NCBI GenBank assembly: GCA_017549665.1
Contig: JAFYUD010000014.1
Span: forward strand, 1 to 5,638
DNA length: 5,638 nt
Direction of reading: 5' to 3'
Source: Clostridia bacterium
Lineage (GTDB): Bacteria > Bacillota_A > Clostridia > Oscillospirales > Acutalibacteraceae
The notes under the pieces: generated by a model
The model's database searches: none
What the model saw: only the letters and a program-made list of their open reading frames with translations
What the model was told of the DNA's origin: nothing
In this document: positions 1 to 5,171 of the stretch, piece by piece
How positions within the stretch are numbered: the stretch's first letter is position 1
Layout: each line of letters starts with the position of its first letter
Translations under genes and position numbers: made by a program

Positions 1-857
1 GCGCCCTTGAGACAGTCGAGCATTCTGTCCTTTTTAAGTGTACCTGTGATAGGCTGAATCCTTGCAGGGTGTCTGAGAAGCCATGCCATTACGATGCTTG
101 TCTTTGTTGTATCATATTTATCGGCAAGCTCCTGAAGCTTTGCGTTAAGCTCGGGAAAATCGGGATTATCAATAAAAGTTCCCTTTGCAAAGCCGTACTG
201 GAAGGGTGACCATGCCTGAATTATAATCTTATTCATACGGCAGTATTCAATGATTCCTGCTCCCCTGTCAACTGCTGAATCGTTGAACATATTGACATTG
301 AGTCCGCCCTGAATCATGGGACAATGGGCAATGCTCAGCTGCATCTGATTTGCAACGAGAGGTACATTGAGATTACTTCTGAGATACTCCATCTGCCACA
401 TATTTTCGTTTGAAACGCCGAAATTGCGCACTTTTCCGTTAGATTTAAGAATATCAAATGCTTCACACACCTCTTCAGGCTCAAAAAGTGTATCAGGTCT
501 GTGAAGAAGAAGCACGTCGATATAATCGGTATTGAGTCTCTTAAGACTGCCGTCAACGGACTTAAGAATATGCTCCTTTGAAAAGTCAAAGCTCTTACCG
601 GGTACGATGCCGCACTTTGTCTGAATAATCATCTTTTCACGGATATCATCATTCATTCCGATTGCTTCGGCAAATATCTTTTCGGCTTCACCGCCGCCGT
701 AGATATCAGCATGGTCAAAGAAATTTGCACCGTTATCCATGGCTGTTCTGATAAATTCTTCCGCTGTTTTGAGATCTGTGTTTCTGTTGAGTCTCCAGAA
801 GCCTACTGCAACAACAGGCACCTGAAGATCTGATGCGCCGAGATTCATTTTTCTCAT
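1..857 (-). CDS. Aldo/keto reductase, YdhF-like (C-terminal end cut off by window)
   Basis: This is a cytosolic NAD(P)H-dependent oxidoreductase of the aldo/keto reductase superfamily, which reduces carbonyls on a TIM barrel. The physiological substrate cannot be read from the sequence. 285 residues are visible and no stop is reached; E. coli YdhF, which it resembles throughout, is about 298 residues, so probably only 15-30 residues are missing. The catalytic tetrad is complete: Asp48 and Tyr53 in FFDHADIYGGG, Lys81 in QTKCGI, and His119 in LLLHRPD. GKVRNFGVSN (141-150) and NQMQLS (170-175) are the usual barrel motifs, and PITGTLKKDR (269-278) is the cofactor-phosphate loop with its Arg. The start ATG follows an AGGAGA ribosome binding site (865-870) with 7 bases between. 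The HADIYGG and CGI motifs favour the YdhF subgroup over other reductases. It shares no obvious function with the envelope genes beside it, and its leader contains a terminator-like hairpin. Confidence 0.93.
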   Translation of the reverse strand, partial: MRKMNLGASDLQVPVVAVGFWRLNRNTDLKTAEEFIRTAMDNGANFFDHADIYGGGEAEKIFAEAIGMNDDIREKMIIQTKCGIVPGKSFDFSKEHILKSVDGSLKRLNTDYIDVLLLHRPDTLFEPEEVCEAFDILKSNGKVRNFGVSNENMWQMEYLRSNLNVPLVANQMQLSIAHCPMIQGGLNVNMFNDSAVDRGAGIIEYCRMNKIIIQAWSPFQYGFAKGTFIDNPDFPELNAKLQELADKYDTTKTSIVMAWLLRHPARIQPITGTLKKDRMLDCLKG

Positions 858-870
858 TTTAATCTCTCCT

Positions 871-920
871 TTTAAGAAAAGCCTTCTGCTGAGTACTGTA
901 TTAAGCTTCAGCAAAAGGCT
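871..920 (-). terminator. Intrinsic terminator or attenuator between the 420-residue gene and the reductase
   Basis: Read on the minus strand, AGCCTTTTGCTGA pairs with TCAGCAGAAGGCT (arms 908-920 and 880-892). This gives a 13-bp stem with one A-C mismatch and a loop of about 15 bases, followed by TTTTCTT. On the plus strand the stem is not followed by a T run, so it acts leftward only. It lies about 50 bases past the stop of the 420-residue gene and would end that transcript. It also sits only about 10 bases upstream of the reductase ribosome binding site, so it could act as a leader attenuator for that gene. Confidence 0.8.
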
Positions 921-949
921 AATTTACGGTATTAAATATATTTTCTCTT

Positions 950-978
950 ACTATATATTATTATGTACAAAATCAGAA
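950..978 (-). promoter_or_regulatory. Weak candidate promoter for the aldo/keto reductase
   Basis: On the minus strand there is a TATAGT -10 box (950-955), 17 bases downstream of a poor -35 match TTCTGA (973-978, overlapping the stop codon of the 420-residue gene). Transcription would start near 943 and give a leader of about 85 bases that includes the terminator hairpin. No better promoter was found between the hairpin and the start codon, where only about 22 bases are available. The AT-rich stretch makes chance -10 matches likely, hence low confidence. Confidence 0.3.
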
Positions 979-2235
979 AATATAGCAATCGAAATTATCA
1001 GAATTCTGAACGTGAGCAACAACGTTCTTATTTTCAACTGAAACTGCAACGAATGATCTGCAAAGCTCATTCTGAACAGATGATGAAATCTCACCTGTAA
1101 CATCAGCAATAATCATAGCTGCGTAAGTTCTGTCAACATAACCTCTGAGAACGATTGTATTATCTTCAACTACAAACATATCAGCAGCGAAATTGCTGAA
1201 ATTGTGCTTGATTTCAGTTTCTTTATCATCAGCGATTGAGTAAAGAAGATTCTGACTGATTACGTAGATATAATCACCGCTGACAAGAATGTCGTCACGT
1301 GTTACATTTTCAAATGTCTTCACAACAGTTACATTTTCTTCATCACTGTCAAGCTGCATAAGAGCAACAAAGCCGTTTTCATCAGTTGTGATGTATCTGA
1401 TGCCGTCTTCTGAATACTCAGCCCAGTAGCCGAGCACATCGTCTGCAAGTCGGATATTATCTGTGTTATTTCCGCTGCCGCCGCTTCTGTAAAGGTCAAC
1501 AGTTGTATCAACCTCAGAGTAGAATCTGCCTGAGAAGAAAAGCTGTCTGTCTGCTGAGCCGTCTACAACCTTGTCTGAGAAAATGAAGTAGTCATTTCTC
1601 TTTGCACCGTCAAGACCGATTGTACGGCTGTCCTCTGCAAGTGAGCGTGATGCCTTCTGACTGTCGTATGTGAAGAAGAATGATTCCTCATAAAGCTTGT
1701 TTTCTGAGTAGAAATCATCCTGTGTTGTGTCAACGAAAAGCATGCAGCCGCTGTCAGATGCAGATGCATAATTCTCACCGTAATCTCTCAGATAGAAGAA
1801 AGCATAGGGATTAAGTGAAAATGTGCCGTCAGTCACAACATAAAGACCGTAACCGCAGATTTTTCCGTCACGCTCAAGATATGCGATATCAGCCGAAATC
1901 TTTTCCTCACTGAGTGTAACTGTGGTAGTGTATGTACCGGTAGCTTCTGTTTCAACAAAGCTGTTATTCTCAAGTGAAAAGAATTTTACATCACCGTCAA
2001 CGGACATTGTATAATAAATACCGTCAATGGGAGTGCTGAGATAAGGTGTATCAGCCTGAGTTTTTGAAATATAATTTACTGAATCTGTCTGTACAGAAGC
2101 TGAATCATCAGTTGAAGTTTCTTCTGTCGGTTTGCTGTCAAAGTTGATAATTCCGGTAAAAACAAGAACTGCAAACACAACGACAAGTGCAAGAAGCACA
2201 AGAACAACCGTCAGCTTCTTTTTATTATTATCCAT
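973..2235 (-). CDS. Membrane-anchored surface protein of unknown function, acidic beta-rich outer domain
   Basis: I do not recognise a named family. The protein has 420 residues. A short Lys-rich cytoplasmic end (MDNNKKK) is followed by one hydrophobic segment (about 8-30), an acidic Ser/Thr/Asp linker (32-55) and a large outer domain rich in Asp, Tyr, Phe and Val. From about residue 263 the outer domain has successive hydrophobic strand pairs joined by polar turns (for example GIRYITTDENGFVALMQL, ILVSGDYIYVISQNLLYSI, MFVVEDNTIVLRGYV). This resembles the blades of beta-propeller proteins such as the DUF5050 type; that is inference. It has four cysteines (127, 164, 392, 417) and no catalytic motif I can identify. 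The start at 2235 is preferred over an in-frame ATG at 2277 because a GGAGGTG ribosome binding site precedes it by 8 bases and the upstream ATG lies inside the promoter. The gene is transcribed alone from a consensus promoter, divergently from the GH25 gene. It could be an envelope sensor or binding protein. Confidence 0.88.
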   Translation of the reverse strand: MDNNKKKLTVVLVLLALVVVFAVLVFTGIINFDSKPTEETSTDDSASVQTDSVNYISKTQADTPYLSTPIDGIYYTMSVDGDVKFFSLENNSFVETEATGTYTTTVTLSEEKISADIAYLERDGKICGYGLYVVTDGTFSLNPYAFFYLRDYGENYASASDSGCMLFVDTTQDDFYSENKLYEESFFFTYDSQKASRSLAEDSRTIGLDGAKRNDYFIFSDKVVDGSADRQLFFSGRFYSEVDTTVDLYRSGGSGNNTDNIRLADDVLGYWAEYSEDGIRYITTDENGFVALMQLDSDEENVTVVKTFENVTRDDILVSGDYIYVISQNLLYSIADDKETEIKHNFSNFAADMFVVEDNTIVLRGYVDRTYAAMIIADVTGEISSSVQNELCRSFVAVSVENKNVVAHVQNSDNFDCYIF

Positions 2236-2243
2236 TAAAATGA

Positions 2244-2250
2244 CACCTCC
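2244..2250 (-). promoter_or_regulatory. Ribosome binding site fixing the start of the 420-residue protein
   Basis: GGAGGTG on the minus strand is a near-perfect Shine-Dalgarno sequence, 8 bases before the ATG at 2235. It decides the start. The longer reading from 2277 would add 14 residues (MDYNIII...), would have no such site, and would begin upstream of the predicted transcription start near 2259. Confidence 0.88.
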
Positions 2251-2265
2251 GTGCGTAATGATAAT

Positions 2266-2294
2266 ATTATAATCCAAAACTGCATTTCTGTCAA
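2266..2294 (-). promoter_or_regulatory. Perfect-consensus sigma-A promoter for the 420-residue protein gene
   Basis: On the minus strand TTGACA (2289-2294) is followed after exactly 17 bases by TATAAT (2266-2271), matching the vegetative consensus at all 12 positions. Transcription should start near 2259, giving a leader of about 24 bases that contains little beyond the ribosome binding site. This predicts strong vegetative expression unless something represses it. Its -35 box lies 32 bases from the -35 box of the divergent GH25 promoter. Confidence 0.9.
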
Positions 2295-2326
2295 TAAAAC
2301 TTTACCGATTCTTTATATTTTACCTG

Positions 2327-2355
2327 TTGTAATAGATGTCGGAAAATGTTATTAT
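2327..2355 (+). promoter_or_regulatory. Sigma-A promoter for the GH25 muramidase gene
   Basis: TTGTAA (2327-2332, 4 of 6 consensus bases) is separated by 17 bases from TATTAT (2350-2355, 5 of 6). A start near 2362 gives a leader of about 24 bases before the ATG at 2386. An inverted repeat spans the -10 box, which suggests the promoter may be controlled. Confidence 0.75.
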
Positions 2356-2371
2356 ATATATGATATCCGAC
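2338..2371. repeat. Inverted repeat GTCGGA-N22-TCCGAC around the GH25 -10 box, possible operator
   Basis: GTCGGA (2338-2343) and its exact reverse complement TCCGAC (2366-2371) flank the -10 box of the GH25 promoter almost symmetrically; the repeat centre is at about 2354.5, inside TATTAT. Since the predicted start is near 2362, only the right arm would be transcribed, so an RNA hairpin is unlikely and a protein-binding site is the better reading. The two GC-rich arms stand out in a very AT-rich stretch. Arms of 6 bp are short enough that chance remains possible. Confidence 0.45.
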
Positions 2372-2385
2372 GAAAGGAATAAATT

Positions 2386-3264
2386 ATGAATTTAAGAGAT
2401 AAAAAATACATCCCTTACTACTTAGCCGGAATTATACTCATACTCATGGCGCTGATTGTTATTGTGATCGCAACGTCAATCCCGAAGGATAACACGGATT
2501 ACACACCTGAAATAATAACTGAGCCTGAAGTCACTACACTTTTTATGAACGGACTCGTTCCCTATTACGAAAATATTCCTGCAAGTGCATTTGAGCCTGA
2601 ATCATTTGTTTATGATGATGAGGGCAGAATGACCTACGCAGACAACAGTGTGCCCTACTACACGGGTATTGACGTTTCTTCTCATCAGGGTGATATAAAC
2701 TGGTGGAAGGTTGCAGAGGACGGCATTGATTTCGCTATCCTCCGTGCAGGCTACAGAGGTTACGGTACAGAGGGAAAAATGGGAGAAGATTCAATGTTCA
2801 GAGCAAATGCACGTGGCGCTCTGAATGCGGGACTTCAGATAGGCGTTTATTTCTATTCCCAGGCAATTACAGTTGAAGAAGCCATCGAAGAAGCTGAATT
2901 TGTGCTTGATATTATTGAAGGCTATGACATTCAGTGCCCCGTTGTCTTTGACTGGGAAACTGAGCCGGGAATCGGAATGCGTACAGACAATCTGCCCGGC
3001 AATATAATTACTGACTGCGCTGTTGCATTCTGTGAAAAAATCAAGGAAGCAGGCTACACACCGTCAGTTTACTTCAATCTTTCCGATGCTTACGAAAGAT
3101 ATGACCTTGACAGAATAAGTGACTATGTATTCTGGTATGCACAGTATAAGGGCACTTCCCCGAATTTTTATTACAAGTACAGCATCTGGCAGTACACAAA
3201 CAAAGGCAGCGTCAACGGAATCAACGGCGTGGTTGACCTGAATATATGCTTTGAAGAATTCTGA
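2386..3264 (+). CDS. Membrane-anchored GH25 muramidase (N-acetylmuramidase, lysozyme)
   Basis: The protein (292 residues) is predicted to hydrolyse the beta-1,4 bond between N-acetylmuramic acid and N-acetylglucosamine in peptidoglycan, outside the membrane. Residues 1-9 are cytoplasmic, about 10-31 form a hydrophobic anchor without a convincing signal-peptidase site, 33-90 form an acidic linker, and about 92-292 are one complete GH25 barrel. Family residues are present: Asp96 in GIDVSSHQG, the Asp189-x-Glu191 pair in VVFDWET with Glu191 as expected proton donor, and Asp284 in the closing VDLN motif. IWQYT (267-271) is another GH25 hallmark. There is no SH3, LysM or choline-binding repeat, so targeting probably depends on the anchor. 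The start has an AAGGA site (2374-2378) 7 bases upstream and its own promoter. The gene converges on the M23 peptidase gene and shares its terminator, pairing a glycan cutter with a peptide cutter. A phage endolysin is unlikely: the anchor is present and there is no holin or phage gene nearby. Confidence 0.95.
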   Translation: MNLRDKKYIPYYLAGIILILMALIVIVIATSIPKDNTDYTPEIITEPEVTTLFMNGLVPYYENIPASAFEPESFVYDDEGRMTYADNSVPYYTGIDVSSHQGDINWWKVAEDGIDFAILRAGYRGYGTEGKMGEDSMFRANARGALNAGLQIGVYFYSQAITVEEAIEEAEFVLDIIEGYDIQCPVVFDWETEPGIGMRTDNLPGNIITDCAVAFCEKIKEAGYTPSVYFNLSDAYERYDLDRISDYVFWYAQYKGTSPNFYYKYSIWQYTNKGSVNGINGVVDLNICFEEF

Positions 3265-3274
3265 ATGCAATAAT

Positions 3275-3315
3275 AAAGACACAGCTACAACAATTGTAGT
3301 TGTGTCTTTTGTTTT
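3275..3315. terminator. Bidirectional intrinsic terminator shared by convergent GH25 and M23 genes
   Basis: Arms 3275-3290 and 3294-3309 form a 16-bp stem with one G-U pair and a 3-base loop, starting AAAGACACAG. On the plus strand it is followed by TTTTGTTTT, a strong end for the GH25 transcript. On the minus strand the G-U becomes an A-C mismatch and the tail is the weaker CTTTATTATT, so it should also stop the M23 transcript but less well. It fills almost the whole 49-base gap, and its plus-strand T run reaches into the TAA stop codon of the M23 gene (3314-3316). Confidence 0.92.
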
Positions 3316-5062
3316 AATATGAAGCTACTCCGGAATATTTGCTGTATACATACGGCAGAGGGTCAACTCGTGTGCCGTCAAGCCAGACCTCAAAGTGAAG
3401 ATGATAGCCGGTAGAATTACCCGTAGTGCCGATTGAAGACAGATGCTGACCTGCTCTTACATAGTCACCAACATTTACACGGAACGAATCCTTCAGAGCA
3501 TGAGCATAGCCTGTAACGACACCGCTGCCGTGATCAACCCTGATATAATAACCCCAGCTGTAATGATAAGTTGCCATAACAACAACACCGTCAGCAACAG
3601 ATACGATTCTTCTGCCTCGGCATGAGCCGTCATCTGCAGAAACGATATCAATTCCGTAATGAGATCTTGAGGGGTTATAAGCCTGAGAAAGCCAGAAGCA
3701 GTTATCGGGCGCAGGCCATATAAATGTACCGCCCTGATCACGGGTCAGTCTCGGTGAAGCAGAGCCTGTAATTCCGGGTACGCCGAGAGTACCGATTTTA
3801 ATAAGCTCATTTACAGGATCGTTTGCGTTATATCGTGAAAGCACACTTCCGCTTGAAACGAGAACACCGTCAATATAAGTGTCAGTATATGATACAACAT
3901 CTCTTCCCGGTACACCCTCAACAATTGTCATGGTTGTGCCCACATAAAGGCTGTTGTCATACTGCATAACAGATTCATAATCAGTAATTTCCACTGAAGT
4001 GTATGTTTTTGTTGCCCTGATGCTGATGTTTCTTTCTCCTTCTTTTATCAGAAGAACAGAGCCTTCAGGTAAAACCTGAGTGTCGAGATCGGGATTCAGA
4101 GAAAGAAGCTCAGATTCGGAAACTGAATATTTTGCAAGAATTTCATCAATTGACTCTCCCTGTGCAACTGTGTGCTCAACGGGGGCTTTATCTTCAGCCA
4201 TAAGTAATTTATAAAACTCCTCAGCTGAAAGAATATTTTCATTATCAGGATAAACACCCACAAGAGTGGTTATATCACTGTTGAATTCAACTGTACAGTC
4301 ATCGGTGTCAAAGCCGTTTTCTTCTGCATATTTATCAAGAATTCCGTTTGTAACACGGTTGAATGTATCCTCACTTTTAACGGTACAGAAGTATTTACCG
4401 TCAACATAGACACCGCAGGCATTGACTGTTTTTTCACTTACTGCCGAAATGATATTATCGGCAACGGTTTCAATGTCATCAATACTGTCAACAGTTGTAA
4501 GTGTGATTTTATACTCAGGCAATGCAGCCTCAGCATCACTTCCCGTAGAAGCAAATCTGTTATGTGCCACATTCTGCGCCTGCTTATATGCATCTTCGTT
4601 TTCAAGTGTGCCGACACATACATCGTTTACATATACATCAACTGCAAAGGTAAGGTTAGTATAGGCAACATAGAAAGAAACGAGGAAAAGCACGGCAAAA
4701 ACAGGAATTACGGAGCTTAATGCGGCACGGTTGAATTTTTCGTGTACCTTAAGTGATTTTCTGAAGTAAGAAAAAAATGTCCTTAATCCCTTGAAAGGAT
4801 TTGCCTTCATATCAGCCTTCAGAGTCGGAAGCGCATTTCTGAATTCAGAGAAAAACTGCTTTCCTTCACGGGAAACTGCAGCAAAATAATGCTTTATATG
4901 CTTAAAAAGGGAGACGAAAAGACCGCCGATAAAAAGAAATACTTTTTTTATAATACGGAACAGGAAACCGAATGTTTTTGAAAATACAACGGCAAATGCT
5001 TTTCTGTATCCTTCACCGATTGAATATATGTCCTTATATATTCCGTAAAAAAAGCGGCGCAT
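3314..5062 (-). CDS. Membrane-anchored LysM-G5-M23 peptidoglycan endopeptidase
   Basis: The protein (582 residues) is predicted to be a zinc metallopeptidase cutting peptide crosslinks of peptidoglycan outside the membrane. Residues 1-115 are basic and aromatic, with a hydrophobic stretch at 41-53. About 118-136 is the transmembrane segment. Two similar segments follow (140-170 and 216-246, V-YV-(N/D)-----(G/C)T then an acidic-start helix). A LysM lies at about 297-339 (HTVAQGESIDEILAKY, then LNPDLD), a G5 domain at about 349-425 ending IKIGT, and the M23 domain at about 447-570. The M23 metal and catalytic residues are complete: His468 and Asp472 in HYGID, His521 in GYAH, and His554 and His556 in HLHFE, so an active enzyme is expected, unlike degenerate scaffolding members of the family. 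LysM and G5 are known to bind cell-wall glycan. An AAAGGAG site lies 7 bases before the start. The gene has its own promoter and converges with the GH25 gene. Growth, division or sporulation roles are all possible. Confidence 0.95.
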   Translation of the reverse strand: MRRFFYGIYKDIYSIGEGYRKAFAVVFSKTFGFLFRIIKKVFLFIGGLFVSLFKHIKHYFAAVSREGKQFFSEFRNALPTLKADMKANPFKGLRTFFSYFRKSLKVHEKFNRAALSSVIPVFAVLFLVSFYVAYTNLTFAVDVYVNDVCVGTLENEDAYKQAQNVAHNRFASTGSDAEAALPEYKITLTTVDSIDDIETVADNIISAVSEKTVNACGVYVDGKYFCTVKSEDTFNRVTNGILDKYAEENGFDTDDCTVEFNSDITTLVGVYPDNENILSAEEFYKLLMAEDKAPVEHTVAQGESIDEILAKYSVSESELLSLNPDLDTQVLPEGSVLLIKEGERNISIRATKTYTSVEITDYESVMQYDNSLYVGTTMTIVEGVPGRDVVSYTDTYIDGVLVSSGSVLSRYNANDPVNELIKIGTLGVPGITGSASPRLTRDQGGTFIWPAPDNCFWLSQAYNPSRSHYGIDIVSADDGSCRGRRIVSVADGVVVMATYHYSWGYYIRVDHGSGVVTGYAHALKDSFRVNVGDYVRAGQHLSSIGTTGNSTGYHLHFEVWLDGTRVDPLPYVYSKYSGVASY

Positions 5063-5091
5063 TTCAATTCTCCTTTCTTAATTTTTTAAAT

Positions 5092-5120
5092 ATTATACTA
5101 TATAAAAGCTGAATTTTCAA
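5092..5120 (-). promoter_or_regulatory. Sigma-A promoter for the M23 peptidase gene
   Basis: On the minus strand TTGAAA (5115-5120, 5 of 6) is separated by 17 bases from TATAAT (5092-5097, 6 of 6). The predicted start near 5085 leaves a leader of about 23 bases that includes the AAAGGAG site at 5070-5076. It lies downstream of the terminator of the preceding gene, so the M23 gene is transcribed independently. Confidence 0.87.
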
Positions 5121-5134
5121 GTGGATGAAAATTA

Positions 5135-5164
5135 CAGACAAATGCGGCAGCCGAAGCCGCCGCA
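5135..5164 (-). terminator. UUCG-tetraloop intrinsic terminator after the Thr-rich surface protein gene
   Basis: Read on the minus strand, TGCGGCGGC pairs with GCTGCCGCA (arms 5143-5151 and 5156-5164), a 9-bp GC-rich stem with one G-U pair, closed by the extra-stable C(UUCG)G tetraloop. It is followed by TTTGTCTGTAATTTT, a modest U-rich tail. It begins 8 bases past the TAA of the Thr-rich gene and 15 bases before the M23 -35 box, so it insulates the two genes. The rest of the 109-base gap holds only the M23 promoter and ribosome binding site. Confidence 0.8.
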
Positions 5165-5171
5165 GTGTGAT

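Noticed and set aside
335..589. Small minus-strand reading frame inside the aldo/keto reductase
   Set aside because: The reductase frame covers the same bases with all family motifs; the small frame has no ribosome binding site and no recognisable features.
2236..2277. Longer start for the 420-residue protein, adding 14 residues from an ATG at 2277
   Set aside because: That ATG lies within the promoter, upstream of the predicted transcription start near 2259, and has no ribosome binding site; the ATG at 2235 has GGAGGTG 8 bases before it.
2338..2371. Inverted repeat as a transcription terminator or riboswitch
   Set aside because: The arms are only 6 bp, the loop is 22 bases, there is no following T run, and most of it lies upstream of the predicted transcription start.
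2386..3264. GH25 gene as a phage endolysin or prophage remnant
   Set aside because: It has a membrane anchor and acidic linker, a host-style promoter, and no holin, tail or integrase gene in the window.
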